64,000 nt of DNA from Hemicordylus capensis (lineage: Eukaryota; Chordata; Lepidosauria; Squamata; Cordylidae): NCBI RefSeq assembly GCF_027244095.1, contig NC_069660.1, positions 138,559,834 through 138,623,833 on the forward strand. The letters run 5' to 3'. The notes beneath the pieces were generated by a model. That model was not told the DNA's origin. It was given only the letters and a program-made list of their open reading frames with translations, and did no database searches. This document shows positions 1-11,555 of the stretch, piece by piece (positions within the stretch are counted from its first letter, which is position 1; each line of letters begins with the position of its first letter). A program made the position numbers and the translations under genes.

Positions 1-89
1 TAAGAGGGTATGCAGGCTGCTGAAAATGAAAAGATTTTTTATAAACTACATACCGTGTGCACTTGCAACATCCCTTCCTATAAGCACGC

Positions 90-315
90 TAAAGGTAAAG
101 TGTGCCATCAAGTTGATTTCGACTCCTGGTGCCCACAGAGCCCTGTGGTTTTCATTTGGTAGAATAGAGGATGGCTTTATCATTGCCTCCTCCTGTGCAG
201 TATGAGATGATGCCTTTCAGCATCTTCCTATATCGCTGCTGCCCGATATAGTACCAGCAGGGATTTGAACCAGCAACCTCCTGCTTGTTAGTCAAACATT
301 TCCCCGCTGCGCCAG
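90..315 (-). repeat. Sauria SINE (tRNA-derived, BovB-like tail)
   Basis: Read on the minus strand this has a tRNA-like head at 290-315 with the pol III B-box region, a body containing the 'cagcagcgatat' and 'gatgctgaaaggcatcatctc' type blocks, and a tail at 90-140 that matches the BovB LINE 3' end. The tail ends in TTTACCTTTA-type sequence. Sauria SINEs are squamate retroposons moved by BovB machinery. The middle of the body around 237-246 lacks the segment present in the copy at 9694. There is no coding capacity. Confidence 0.9.
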
Positions 316-316
316 A

Positions 317-665
317 TGCTCTAATCTAGCAACAGAAAGCAAAAGCATTCGGCACCTCACAGTTTCCACATAAGGATCTGCTGCTGTAGGGTGGAACCAG
401 ATTGTTCCACATGTAATCAAAGCCGCACCCAGTGATGCCATAGTGGTTTCAGAATCAAATGCATTCCTTGTTCAGAACCTGCTGCTGAATTTTCAGTACT
501 CCAAACTGGGTGAAAAGTGAATATGCTTAGAAAGGGAGTATTAGAAATTACAGCCACGTGCATCATCTGGACTAGCAAACTAAATCAGGGACAGAAAAAC
601 AAAAATCCACATTACTCTCAGGTTGACTCACCTGTGGCAAACAAAAATCCCCTTCAGCCAACCAG
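317..665. other. Unassigned sequence
   Basis: No repeat family, exon or RNA gene recognised. Short reading frames here have no protein-like features. Confidence 0.5.
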
Positions 666-876
666 GAGGTCATTCACACAATCAAAAATAGTATTCTACC
701 TGGGTTTGGGAGCTGCGCTTATTGGAAAACCTGGATAGAGGTGATTGTGTGGAAGCACAGTAGGAGGAAAGCCACTCAGGTTTTCCTCCTACCTTGCTTC
801 CACACAACTGAAAATTGGGAAGACACACAGCTCTCAAAGCTGTGTATAATACATTTTCTGATTGTGTGAATGACCT
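666..876. mobile_element. Palindromic foldback MITE, GAGGTCATTCACAC family
   Basis: The left end reads GAGGTCATTCACACAATC and the right end is its inverse complement (GATTGTGTGAATGACCTC). The interior carries inverse copies of a block containing 'gtgtggaagca' and 'aggaggaaa', so most of the element folds on itself. It is shorter than the copy at 49490-49769. The 8 bases on each side (ccaaccag and taggcatg) do not match, so no target duplication is visible. Non-autonomous DNA transposon; superfamily unproven. Confidence 0.75.
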
Positions 877-3091
877 CTAGGCATGAAAGGTTTTTGTAAA
901 CTAGGCAAATGGGTTCTTTTAAAATTTTTGTCATGTCCTCAGTGTGTCACCAAGAAAGAACATGGCATGAGTGAGTACATAGGCTAAAACAAGCTTTGTG
1001 GAACAGTAGCTTATGGACTTATTTGTAAGCCTGCCTTACCCACTCTTGACTCTGAAGTTCTAAAGGTGATTGTTATGATCAAAGAGATGTATCATGTTTT
1101 GTATATATTCTTATATTCTCCAGAAGCATTAAACTCTCACTTTCACTTGTAATCCAGCAAACATGCTTCTTTATTGCTGGGCAGAATACCTAATGCAGAT
1201 GGTCACAGTATGGATGTCTCATTTTAAAGAGAAAACTCACAAGTTTCATATTGTTGGTTAGGAGCAAAATTCAGTGTCGAAGAAAGGCATTGTGATACAT
1301 TCGCTTCAGAAAGATCAGCTTTATGTTGAAAATTAAGGAAGAGTCAACATTATAAAGGTGTGAAAAATATACACCCACCAACAGTTCCAAGCATCAAGAT
1401 CTGCTTGGACTTGGAAAGGAAACCTCCTAGTCTGTATGCTAGTGGCCTTATGGTAAGTCAATCAATGCTACAAAGTGAAGGGGGAAAGCAGATCCAAAAT
1501 GGCTCCGTCCACTGATTCTTGATAGCTAGGCTATCAAAGCTAGGCTAGGCTATGATTCTTGATAGCTAGGCTAGAGATACCTCCAGGTAGGTCAAATCTT
1601 TGGCAACAACTTGCTAGGTTTATCAAACTTCCTGTCTCTGCTTCCAACCTTCTTCATCACCATCTTCCTTCATCCCACTCCTCTCTGACAGATACTTCAG
1701 CTATAACCCCAGCTGTGATGCTCCCAGGCATCAGGTGGGATTACAATTGACTGAGATAATGCAATAAAGAAGCTGAAATCTGACACTCACCAAGCTGCAT
1801 TCTGCATAGTTTCAATCAGAATGCACATGCTAAAGAACGCAACAGGAAAGGCATGATCTGAAGCAGAGACCAAATAAGTACTAAAGGCACATTTCATCAG
1901 GCAGTGTGCTTGTAGAAAGTATGGACTTCAGAATAGCACAACCATAATGCCTGAAAAGGGTGCCCATACCTCATCTTTGGGGACTGACTTCTGAGTAAAT
2001 ATGCTTAGGATTGTGCTGATCATCATCATGGCAGAATTGTCATTCAGCATCACTGTCAGATAACACCAGTGCAAAACATTTTGGACTACGGTGTTGATGT
2101 CTGAGTGCAAGTGAGGTATGTGCTTTCAGTAAATCCATGTGTATATATATCTCCAAGCCATTGCCTTGCTTTGTCTAACTGTCCAAAATCTTGTAATAAT
2201 ACACGGATGGCACCTGAGAGCCTTGGAGCAATATTTTTAACACACACAAAAACCACCACTGTCAAATTGCTACCTTTTAGACAGCATTTTGTTGATGCAC
2301 ATTTTGCTTTCTGGCTGTTTAAACTTGGCAATCAGTAAGATGTTGTATACATTGTTAGGATTTTAGAGTAACTGAAAATGGAACTCTGAAATTATTCAGA
2401 GAAGAATTGTGAGAAGTACTATTAAAACATGCAGGTAATGTTTTGAGTTTATGGCCAATCTGCAGAGCTAGTTTGCCAACATGCCATCACCTAATGAAAC
2501 CTAAGGACCATCACCTAAGGATCACCAGTTATGTGTAAAATTATCCCAATTTCTTTTGCACTCAGCAATCAGTGATCAGTACTACAGCCTTCCTGAGAGT
2601 TAAAGCTTTGGAGACTGCTGACTCAATATCTTCAGGGTTTCCATTATGTAAAAAAATATACAAAACTTGAATTCAGTTGTATTTATAAACTGAGGCATAG
2701 AAGTTATTTTAAACTAAAAAAAGATTAAACACACAAACATGAATTTAATACCTTAAACCAAATTCAACATACTTAAAACCTCTCTTTTGGCTAAAGTTGC
2801 TACCTGTTTTCCTGGGCAAGGCTGTTGTGCTTTTAACAGCTGTATAGCATCAGAAATTGAATAAAGTTCTCTATCACTGCAGCAGGGAGTTTCCCAGACA
2901 GCAGGCTTTACCACAGGTTTAAGAGGGGTGACTGTGAGTTACAGGGCATATTGGATATTTTGGATTTCCCCAAAAAACGGACACAGAAAGTGGGTTTTTT
3001 TTTAATCCCGGACAGAAATTGGGTTAAGGTCCAATACACAATGAAAAACTCAAATTGTGTATGGAGTGCTCCCCAAAAACTCACAGGGACT
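877..3091. other. Low-repeat sequence, no gene recognised
   Basis: I see no assignable element or exon in these 2.2 kb. Around 1525-1575 the segment 'gattcttgatagctaggct' occurs twice about 30 bp apart, a small tandem duplication. Reading frames at 1559-1750 and 2086-2338 lack domain-like sequence and splice-site context, and I treat them as chance. Confidence 0.5.
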
Positions 3092-3135
3092 TTGATTTAT
3101 TTATTCATTTAACATAGTTTTATACCGCCCAAAAC
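3092..3135 (-). repeat. LINE 3'-tail fragment (L2/CR1 type)
   Basis: An ATTTATTTATTC run followed by 'ttataccgccc', the inverse complement of the common 'gggcggtataaa' 3' terminus of squamate L2/CR1-like elements. Only the last 40-odd bases remain. Confidence 0.5.
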
Positions 3136-3402
3136 ACAAGTTCTCTTTGTTGTAAATCTAGATGATATGTGAACACACACCTGCACTTCCCATGGTGAAG
3201 GAAAGTAAAATCTCCATCTGGGAGCAACCCCGGCTTCACTTGTCTGATATTTGCCGATTATGTGGCTGAGAAGAAGCATAAGAGGCCTGCCAGGAAAGAA
3301 GTGGCAGCCACACCTTTGCCATGGCCCTTAGGAAGGATACTCAAGCTTGGCCAGACTGCTTTTCCATAAAGACATAGCCTTAACATAGAAAAGGGACATT
3401 AA

Positions 3403-3540
3403 GAGGTCATTCACACAATCAAAAACTGAGTTCTGCCAAGGTTTGGGAGCTGTATGTGCTGCCAGTTTCTGGTTGTGTAGAAGCAAGGTAGGAAGAAAAC
3501 CTGGGTAGAAGTGATTGTGTGGAAGCAAGATGGGGGGAAA
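3403..3540. mobile_element. Left half of a GAGGTCATTCACAC foldback MITE, split by a hAT
   Basis: Begins GAGGTCATTCACACAATC and follows the copy at 49490 through the 'gtgtggaagcaag' block, then stops exactly where CAGGGACGGATCC starts at 3541. The missing half resumes at 6676. The two pieces together would make one standard element, so the 3.1 kb between them is a later insertion. Confidence 0.75.
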
Positions 3541-3661
3541 CAGGGACGGATCCAGCAGGAAATTACAGAGGGAGTGACAGGATCCCCCCCCATAAAAGGT
3601 CCCCCCCCATATATAAAAATATTGGGGCTTGGGTTTTCGTTCTCTTGCAAATGCACTATGC

Positions 3662-3850
3662 CAGGGGTGTCAAACTCAGATCTGATGGTGGGCCAGATTA
3701 GATTCCAGTGTACCTCTGGATGTCTGCACATAGTCTTGCACTGCCTTCTGTCACCTCATGCCCACCTTGCACCACCTTCTGTCTTCCTCCACACCCCCAT
3801 CCCCACTTTCTTCCCTGCCCCTTGCCCTGCCCTTAAATTAGCTGAACGCA
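3662..3850 (+). mobile_element. hAT-like MITE 5' end (CAGGGGTGTCAAACTC)
   Basis: CAGGGGTGTCAAACTCA is a familiar hAT-type terminal repeat in reptile genomes. I find no matching inverted end (GACACCCCTG) downstream, so the right boundary is a guess and the copy is probably truncated. It lies inside the 3.1-kb hAT-like element. Confidence 0.45.
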
Positions 3851-4635
3851 CTACTTTTTTCACCAAAATACACTCAGGAAAAGATGGATGGATTGATTTG
3901 TATTTTTAGAAGAAATTGTTAGAGGTTGTTGATTTTTACCCACAATAGGTAAAACAGCAGAGCACTAAGGAATGAGCACACACTCCAGTTACAGAGTAGG
4001 TAGCAGAGGATGGTTTGGATATTGCAGCTATTTAGAGAAAACATATGGAGATCCTTGTATGACTAAACGCTAAATATGTATTGGTTAAATACACTTAGAC
4101 AGGAAAGACCTATATCTAATCTAAAGGACTACATAGTGGATAGGTAAGGAGAGAGAGAGAGAGATGTTTCCATCTGTTCTCTAGGAGGAAAAGGAAGGAT
4201 TGTGGCTCAGCACAGGAAGTGCTGCAGAGTCAGTTCAGGGGTCATAGAGTAGGGACAGATAGGGAGACCATTACTCACTGACTCTACTCCCAATGCCCCT
4301 AGTGGTCATTAGGACAGTGGGTGCAAAAGGTCGATGCACTGGAAGTTCATCTCCAACAGAAATTATTCTGAACAACAAACCTGCCAATACCAGATTTTGC
4401 CTGGACAATCCTGCCACTCTCCCCTCTTCTTGTCTCCTTCACAGAGGTGTTGCTAGGTACTTAAAAGATCCAAGGCTTGGGTCCACAGCCTCCCCACATT
4501 TTGATAAGTAAGCCCTTTCATGCTTTCCTAAAGGTATCCAACACTCCTTCCCACTAGTTTGCTTCACTGCTAAAAATTAATCTCTTTTTTCTCCTGCATC
4601 TGATTGATCCTGCAATCAATGCCCACACAATTGAA

Positions 4636-4850
4636 TACTAGTGTGGTATAGTGATTAGAGTGTTAAGCTAGGATTGGGGGACTTGTGTTCCCCATTCAGT
4701 CATGAAACCCACTGTAGAACTCTAGGTGAGACACTCTCTTTCTCCTCCAAACCTGTCTCACAGGATTGTTGTGAGGATAAAAGTGGGGAGGAAGAACATG
4801 TGCACTACCCTCTTTGGAGGAACGATGTGTGTCATAATAAAATATATGTA
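4636..4850 (+). repeat. tRNA-derived SINE with LINE-like tail (SINE-B of this window)
   Basis: The order of blocks is gtgtggtatagtgattagagtg, a B-box-like 'cattcagtcatgaaac' stretch, 'ctctttctcctccaaacctg', then 'acaggattgttgtgaggata'. The same blocks occur in the better copy at 60943-61179. The head resembles a tRNA. This copy is diverged, and its B-box region is altered. Confidence 0.75.
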
Positions 4851-4927
4851 TATGTGTCTATAACATATACATATTTATGTTGACTTCTTTTGACTTTTAG
4901 CCACATGCATTCCAATCCTAAACATGT

Positions 4928-5184
4928 ATTTTTATTATTATTATTAATTCGATTCCTATACCGCCCTTCCAAAAATGGCTCAGGGTGGTTTACACAAAGA
5001 AATAACAAACAAATAAGATGGAACCCTGTCCCCAAAGGGCTCACAATCTAAAAAGAAACTTAAGATAGACACCAGCAACAGTCACTGGAGGTACTGTGCT
5101 GGGGGTGGATAGGGCCAGTTACTCTCCCCCTGCTAAATAAAGAGAATCACCACATTAAAAGGTGCCTCTTTGCCAAGTTAGCAG
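4928..5184 (-). repeat. L2/CR1-type LINE 3' end
   Basis: On the minus strand it runs 'gcaccttttaatgtggtgattctc', 'tttagcagggggagagtaactgg', 'gattgtgagccctttgggga', and ends 'gggcggtataggaatcg' followed by an (AAT)n tail. This is the 3' untranslated part of the most common LINE family of the window (see also 28345, 36843). A 14-bp tandem repeat of 'gccaagttagcagg' sits beside it at 5171-5204. Confidence 0.8.
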
Positions 5185-5599
5185 GTGTCGCCAAGTTAGC
5201 AGGGGTCATGTACACTCTGAAGCAAATTCAAACAGCATTTTTACACCTATCACAGCAGCAAGTAGCCCAATTTGATATCTGCTATGAACTAATTTAAGCA
5301 AAAAACATCTGCAACTATAGTGTATGTCTATAAACTACAGTGTATAGTGTGTGACTATACACTACAGAAGGAAAAGCCCTCAATTTGATTTCAAATAGGA
5401 CAGCTGAATGTCATATATGGAGTTACCCCAATTTCTTAGAACTATTAGAATTATTAAGACAAACAAGCATTTCAAGGGCAAGGGAACTTTCAAAATGAGT
5501 TTCTTGTGATCTGATTTGCAAAGCCTTATTTTGAAGCAAGTGTATAGAACTTTTGGTGGGGGAGGGGAAATGCTTAATGTTCATTTTAGCAATTAATGC

Positions 5600-5934
5600 C
5601 AGGCTACGTAGAAGCCCATTGCGCAGGCATGGCAGCCTCCAAAATAGCCACCATGTCAGGAGGAAAGGCCCGAATGGCGGGTTTTGGACAGAAGGGAGGC
5701 TGGTGGGGGAGGGGGCCCTCTACAGACACCCTCCTGCCACTGCCTAGGAGAGGGTTTTTTTTTTTTTTAAAGTTTTAAAACAGTATATATTTGTTTTTAA
5801 ACTGTTTGTGACCCCCCCCCCCCGGACCAGACTGGACTGGACCAGTTTCAAGGGGGTGCTGGACCAAACTGGCCCGGTCCGTTTCCATACGGTTTGGACT
5901 CAAACCAGACCAGCTGATTCTGTGCACACCCCTA
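5600..5934 (-). mobile_element. Foldback hAT-like element, right half only
   Basis: Ends 'tgtgcacacccct' + a, the terminal motif of the TAGGGRTGTGCA family seen complete at 39596-40205. Upstream lie the family's 'ccaaaatagccaccatg', 'aaggcccgaatggc' and 'gaccagactggactgg' blocks. The left end is missing. It sits inside the 3.1-kb hAT-like element. Confidence 0.65.
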
Positions 5935-6675
5935 ACACAGACCAGATTAGAGTTATAAGCAGATCAATATCTTCAAAAAACCCAACAGCCAGCACATGGT
6001 AAACCAAAAGGCACGAACAAACAAAAACATCCATTTTTGTTCGAACACTTTTTCTTCCTTCTTATTCTGTTTAAAGCTTTTAATACTTTTGTACTGACTA
6101 ATTTCCTCACAAGAAATTATTGTTGGGGTGAGGAGGGTTTTTCTTACAAGTTTGTACTAAAGCAGCTTTGGCTTATACTTGAGGAAAATTTTTAAGTTTA
6201 AAAAACTCTCTCACACACACACAGACAGAAGAAACACATGCACGCAAATTGAGATTTTCAAGTGGGGGTGGGACTTCTCTTACATGTGTGCACACACAAT
6301 TCATACAGGTCAGGGGAAAGGAACACAGTGGCTTAAGCAAGGGGAACAAATCACATACAAACAAAACAGATAAGGGTTGGGTGGTTGGTATGTTTGCCTT
6401 TCCTTGAGAGAGACAAGTCCAACAGCTAGTTTCCACCTCCCATTCAAATCCTCCTCCTGGCTTCCTCACTCTCAAATTACATTCAAATGCTGAGCGGGGG
6501 AGGAGCACAAGACTGCAGGCAAACAAATGAGGCAGCTACAGCTCCTGCTGAGAGAGGGCAGGACTAGCAGCAGGAAGGGAAGTTAACCCTTTTTAAACTC
6601 TGCTACTGCCAATGGTCTTGATCCAAATTCAGAGGTCTTGATCCTTGCACCACCACCACCCCGGATCCACCCCTG

Positions 6676-6790
6676 GAAGAAAACCTGGGTAGCTTTTCCT
6701 CCTGTCTTGCTGCCCCACAACCAAAGATTCAGAGCACACTCAGCTCCCAAACCCGGGTAGAACACAACTTTTGATTGTGTGAATGATTTC
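6676..6790. mobile_element. Right half of the split GAGGTCATTCACAC MITE
   Basis: Continues the element interrupted at 3540: 'gaagaaaacctgggtagc', an inverse 'tttcctcctgtcttgctgcc' block, then 'tttttgattgtgtgaatga'-type terminus. It restores the second arm of the palindrome. Confidence 0.75.
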
Positions 6791-8653
6791 CAAGTCTGTA
6801 ATCCTATGCACATTTGTGTAAGACATATGAAGTTGCCTTATATGTCAGACAACTTAGTATCATGTTCTCCAAATGCAGCTGTTTCCCCAGCCCTGTCAAA
6901 ACACATGTGCTGCTAAGCACATCACTGCTGCTTCCAACTTTGTTAGAAGTGAACAGAAAAGCTGCGGGGATGGAGTCTAATCAAGACCATAACACATGGA
7001 AGAGGGCATTTACCTCTCTTCCCTTGTGCCTTGTTCCCAATGAAAATCCTCCCTCGCCAGAAGCTGCTATAAGCTCTTGGAGGGAAGTATCCACTGGCAG
7101 CATCCAGACCCTGGGATTTTTATTTTTATTTTTTATTTTTTGCATGGGATGCAAGTGCTTCATTACCAATTTATGTCCCCTTCCCAAGTGGAAAGTTTAC
7201 TCAGGCCTTACATCTGAGTAAACACACATAGCACAAACTGTAGATCTGATATTGAATAGAGTGGCAGGAGACAGCTGCAAGCCTGCCACGAAGAAGAAAA
7301 TCAGCTGCACACACAGCAGTTCCATTGAGGTGGGGCTGCCCACTCAGGCTACATATTTCAACACAGTAGTGAATTTATTCAGGAACACATCTGGCAAGTC
7401 CAGCTCTGCCTAGGACAGTGTCGAGGGGTTGCCAAATTTCACCTAAAGCAAAACCAAAGGCAACATTTGGAGGGGACTGTTCAGTTGCAACATCTGAAAA
7501 TATTAATTAAAATATTATGCATTTTCAGATAAATTTTGTGGGGGGCAGGGAGTTGCTCATCAACTCTAGTTATAGCAGTTGCAGAATCTGCAATAAAGTT
7601 CTCCATGTGGCTGGCATGCAGCTATTACGAATGCTGAAGGAGTCAGATTTATGCTTAGATTTGAGAATCCGACTCATAACTTTAAAACAGGGCAGAGATA
7701 CTTTTGAAACCAGACACCACTCAGGAGGGTTGGAAATGATCACCACCTGTTGCTATTGCATCAGATCTCTCTGACTGCAGATCCCATGGGGGAATCCATC
7801 AACAGGTTTTGCTACATTATTGCATGTACAATTTGGATTTTTATCTGTAGCTCAGTCCGTTCTCTCACCACATGCCCACTAGTACTTTTTGATTAACTGT
7901 AATAGGCAACAGTCACTCAGTTGATGCACACAATCAATATAAATAAGTAAAAGACTGAACAGGAGATGGGGAGGAGGGAATAAGTCAAACAGCAAGCCAG
8001 AGAGAGAGAGAGAGAGAGAGAATACACCCTTTTCATCTCAAAGTGGTCTGTTCTCTCTACACTCTGGAACGATGGGTATTCCATCAATCTTTTTCTTATC
8101 CCCTTTAAAAGCCATTTCGACATTAAAGGCTCTACTTAGCTGTCTGTTAACTGGCTTGCTGCCAACCAGCTGCAGAGAACCCACCCTCTTGTATTGACAT
8201 TGGAGGGTTCCTTGATCATGCTCAATAAAGATTCTTTGATGTTATCACTTTGGGCTGGTGTCCTATTACAAGGCAAAATGAGTAACAAGCAGAACTTACA
8301 AGCAAAACCAGGATGTCAAAATGGGGAGGGTAAAGGGATATATTTCTGTTTTATGAACTGGACTCGTCAAATAATCCCAAAACTGTACAAATGTAGAGGC
8401 ACACCAGTGCACCATCAGATAGCTATTAGTGTCTCATGAGAAATTAAATAATGAAAGTTTCTATGAACCCAAAGAGCCCACATACACAGGAAATTATACA
8501 TCACAGCTCTAGCCTTGCACGCTTCCAATCAGTGTACACAAGCAAGGTGAGTAATTCTGCAATGTCTATATTTTGGGTGTGATTGGATGATTCAATTATT
8601 GATCCAGAGCTCTAGGCAGCTGGGTGTTTGCTGGCTGGATGCATTTATTGGAA
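6791..8653. other. Unassigned sequence with one (AG)n tract
   Basis: Two scraps (6799-6820 and about 7195-7236) resemble the squamate palindromic repeat built on 'aatcctatgca' and 'ttactcagaagtaagtcc'. A perfect (AG)12-like tract lies at 7999-8022. The 135-codon frame at 6814-7221 runs through these scraps and shows no domain. Nothing else recognised. Confidence 0.5.
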
Positions 8654-8949
8654 GAGAGCTGGTCTTGTGGTAGCAAGCATGGCTTGTCCCCTTAGCTAAG
8701 CAGGGTCCACCTTGGTTACATATGAAAGGAAGACTAGAAGTGTGAGCACTGGAAGATATTCCCCTCAGCAGATAGAGCTGCTCTGGGAAGAGCAGAAGGT
8801 TCAAGTTCCCTCCCTGGCATCTCCAAGATAGGGCAGAAAGAGATTCCTGCTTGCAACCTTGGAGAAGCTGCTGCCAGTCTGTGTAGCCAATACTGAGCTA
8901 GATGGACCTATGGTCTGACTCAGTATATGGCAGCTCCCTATGTTCCTAT
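8654..8949 (+). repeat. 5S-rRNA-derived SINE, full length
   Basis: Positions 8693-8740 match the internal promoter of 5S rRNA: 'agctaagcagggtc' (box A region), then 'cttggtta' and a diverged 'gggagac' box C region. The body has 'gctgctctgggaagagcagaaggttc' blocks. The tail reads 'tgagctagatggacc', 'ggtctgactcagtatatgg' and 'cctatgttcctat'. A pol III type 1 promoter joined to a LINE-like tail marks it as a SINE rather than a 5S gene. A second full copy is at 58329. Confidence 0.85.
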
Positions 8950-8984
8950 TTCCCTTCCTCTTCTCAGTGGGAGAGAATGGGACA

Positions 8985-9255
8985 TAAATGCTCCCAGCCA
9001 GCAAACACTAGCTTGCAATGCACCTCTGGAGCTCGGGCCCCATCCCTTGTGCATGATGTCACATGCAAGAGAGGTGTGGCTAGAGCCCCAGAAGGGCCGC
9101 ATGAGCCCTCCAGGGCACATTCTCAGCCAGTGTTTGTTGGCTGGGTGGTCTTTTGTTTCATTTTCTCCCTCAAGGAGAATGAACAGAATGAGCACCCGGC
9201 CAGCAAATGTCGGCTGGGAATGAGCTCCAGAAGGGTTGCATGGTCCTTCCAGAAC
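8985..9255. repeat. Stem-loop region of inverted 'cagccagcaaac' blocks
   Basis: The block around 8996-9012 (cagccagcaaacactag) recurs inverted at about 9124-9141 (cagtgtttgttggctgg) and forward again at about 9200-9220. The flanking 'ctctggagctcgggcc' and 'gagctccagaagggttgcatgg' also repeat. It may be a small DNA transposon, but I could not define ends or a target duplication. The overlapping 152- and 132-codon frames follow the repeat and are not genes. Confidence 0.35.
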
Positions 9256-9693
9256 TCTATCCAGAGGTGGGAGCTGAATCAGGTGGTTCCCAGGAGCTTG
9301 GTGTTCCGGTTTCATAGAAACCACCCGCCCAATCATAGCTCTGCCCCTGATCCAGACTAACTTACTGAATAGTACTACTCAGGGGCTAGTCTAAAGGACT
9401 ACTTAATTTCAACAGGTCTATGCAGGAGTAACAGTCAGGATGTCAGCCACTGCTTTTTCTCTTGGACCTGCTTGCCTCTTGAGGTTATTTTCCATAGAGG
9501 CAAATAGGCTATTTACTCTCTTCCTCTCAACATCTTTCTCATTCTCTCTCCTTCCTTATCTCTAAAAAGGAACGTTGATGCTATTGCTGGAACTCACCTT
9601 AGGTAAAGGTGCAACCCAATTATGGGTTACTTACTGGTTTGGTTCACACAACTATTAAAATGAGGGTAGGAGTTGGACTATGTCACCTTAAAT
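9256..9693. other. Unassigned sequence
   Basis: No element or exon recognised. Confidence 0.5.
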
Positions 9694-9974
9694 GGCACTG
9701 AGGGAAAATGCTTGACTAACAAACAGAAGGTTGCCAGTTTGAATCCCCGTGGGTATGTTTCCCAGACGATGGGAAACACTTATATCGGGCAGCAGCGACA
9801 TAGGAAGATGCTGAAAGGCATCATCTCATACTGCACAGGTGGAGGAAATGGTGAACCCCTTCTGTATTCTGCACGGGAGGAGGAAATGGTGAACCCCTTC
9901 TGTATTCTACCAAAGAAAACCACAGGGCTTTGTGGGTACCAGGAGTATTGACTTGACGGCACACTTTACCTTTA
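9694..9974 (+). repeat. Sauria SINE with an internal 38-bp duplication
   Basis: The tRNA-like head is at 9694-9755 (B box 'gccagtttgaatcccc'), followed by a body with 'gggcagcagcgacatagg' and 'gaagatgctgaaaggcat', and the BovB-like tail 'cttgacggcacactttacc'. The 38-bp segment 9833-9870 is repeated directly at 9871-9908 with two or three differences. The other copies here carry that segment once. Confidence 0.9.
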
Positions 9975-10586
9975 GGAGATGAAATACTCAGATTTGCAGA
10001 ATCATCACATCAGAACTCATGGAGTTCCCTCCAGCCCAGATTGCTCACACATGGGCTCCTCAGCCTTAAAAGGAGGCTGGAGGAGAGAAGAGCCCAAATC
10101 ATGAAAACCCTCACACCTCTTCTACCCAACCACCATCACTCAGCATGCCCTCCCCCACATGGAAACCATAGAGAGCTGTGCAGACAGCAGCTGTTGTCAA
10201 TGGATGTGCTAGCCTGCAAAGCACACTCTATGATCCCAAAACTGGAGCAGCTTTGGAATGGCAGCATCTGCTCCCTGTTCCTTCATGGCCAGTGGAAGGG
10301 CAGCTGCTGACATCATGAAGCCTTTCCAGTCTGCTAGCAGTGCAAAGCTTGCTGGGAATGCATCCCAGCCCTTGGAGGACTTTCCATGGAGGCAGGGCTT
10401 GCAGATGCCAGTTTCAGCAATGGAGCTGAAAACCAAAAAGCACTAACCACAGTGGTATACATTTTGCCAGAACTCCGTAGTGCTCTGATGATGCTAAACA
10501 ACTCAAGAGTTCACATTTTCCAAACAATAAGTAGTTTTCATACAATAATAAGAGCCTCCTTATTTATAAGAAAATATTTATCTTGC
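9975..10586. other. Unassigned sequence
   Basis: No repeat, exon or RNA recognised. The overlapping frames at 10041-10446 look like chance. Confidence 0.5.
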
Positions 10587-10811
10587 ATGGCGCAGTGGTA
10601 AAACTGCCGCCCTGTAACCAGAAGGTTACAAGTTCGATCCTGACCAAGGGGCTCAAGGTTGACTCAGCCTTCCATCCTTCCGAGGTCGGTAAAATGAGTA
10701 CCCAGAATGTTGGGGGGCAATATGCTAAATCATTGTAAACCGCTTAGAGAGCTTCCAGCTATAGAGCGGTATATAAATGTAAGTGCTATTGCTAAGTGCT
10801 ATTGCTATTAA
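10587..10811 (+). repeat. tRNA-derived SINE with L2-like tail (SINE-A of this window)
   Basis: The head 'tggcgcagtggtaaaactgc' and 'ggttacaagttcgatcc' form tRNA-like A and B boxes. The body contains 'gaggtcggtaaaatgagtac'. The tail 'agagcggtatataaatgta' followed by repeated 'agtgctattgct' is LINE-like. It is about 95% like the copy at 21098 by eye, so the family was active fairly recently. Confidence 0.85.
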
Positions 10812-11486
10812 CAGTTAAGCATTGTTTGTCAATTACAACCAACTAGCTTTTGCTTTTTCATAATTGAGTTTCTGATGTTTGGATAATCTACTCGTGGTAA
10901 TACCACCAGTGCACTGTATCAGTCAGCCTACTTACAACAACACACTCTTGTTATATCACAGAACTGTCAATTACTATTTACATATGGCTTTCACAGAGAA
11001 ATTTGCAGATTTTGCATCTACATTATTTTCCTTCCATCTGTTGGGGAAAATAGTGCCACCTAATAAACCAAGAGGTGGAAAACCAAGATTTTTCTTTAAG
11101 GAAAAAAATGACTGGAAGAAACACTGAAAAGAACAGCATGCAGCAAACTATGACATATGATTTTGAGTATTTACAATGATAGTCACTCACTGAAATACTT
11201 GAAAATAATATTAATAAATATTTCCTTCCACAGTTAAATTTTGTCAGCATTAGAGGTGGCTGAATTAAAGAGTGGCTTTAATTAAATATAATTTTGAATC
11301 CAATTAGACTTTTAGTTTTTTAAACCATCTAAAAAGGACATTTTCAGTGGATACTTTTCTGGCACCAACCAATGCATTCTGTCAATAAAGCAACCATTCC
11401 CTATCATCCTGACCTCTCCCCCTTCTTCTTCTGTTGTGACCCTTGTGGTTGGAAGTTAGGAATGGCTTATCTCTTAACTGAATATA
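10812..11486. other. AT-rich unassigned sequence
   Basis: No element or exon recognised. Confidence 0.5.
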
Positions 11487-11553
11487 TCTCACAGAGTTGT
11501 TGTAAGGATAAAAAATAACTATATACACTGCTGTAAGCTCCTTAGAGGCAGAG
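11487..11553 (+). repeat. SINE-B tail fragment
   Basis: 'tctcacagagttgttgtaagg' and 'ctgtaagctccttagaggca' match the 3' part of the SINE-B copy at 60943-61179. The tRNA-like head is missing. Confidence 0.6.
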
Positions 11554-11555
11554 CA

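Larger units (their letters stand above)
3541..6675. mobile_element. 3.1-kb hAT-like DNA transposon inserted in a MITE
   Basis: Termini are CAGGGACGGATCC and, inverted, CAGGGGTGGATCC (11 of 13 identical), the usual CAGGG start of hAT elements. The flanking 8-mers gggggaaa (3533-3540) and gaagaaaa (6676-6683) match at 5 of 8 and both fall in the same part of the host MITE, as expected for an eroded 8-bp target duplication. The interior holds secondary insertions listed separately. The remaining stretches at 3851-4635, 5185-5599 and 5935-6600 show no transposase-like reading frame, so it is non-autonomous or decayed. A (CA)n run lies at 6207-6226. Confidence 0.65.

Noticed and set aside
4928-5184. 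'aattcctatacc' and 'gattgtgag' as gene regulatory sites
   Set aside because: They are parts of the L2/CR1 3' UTR present in ten or more copies here.
8902-9360. 152-codon plus-strand frame and overlapping 132-codon minus-strand frame
   Set aside because: Both run through inverted repeat blocks, mirror each other, and show no domain or splice context.
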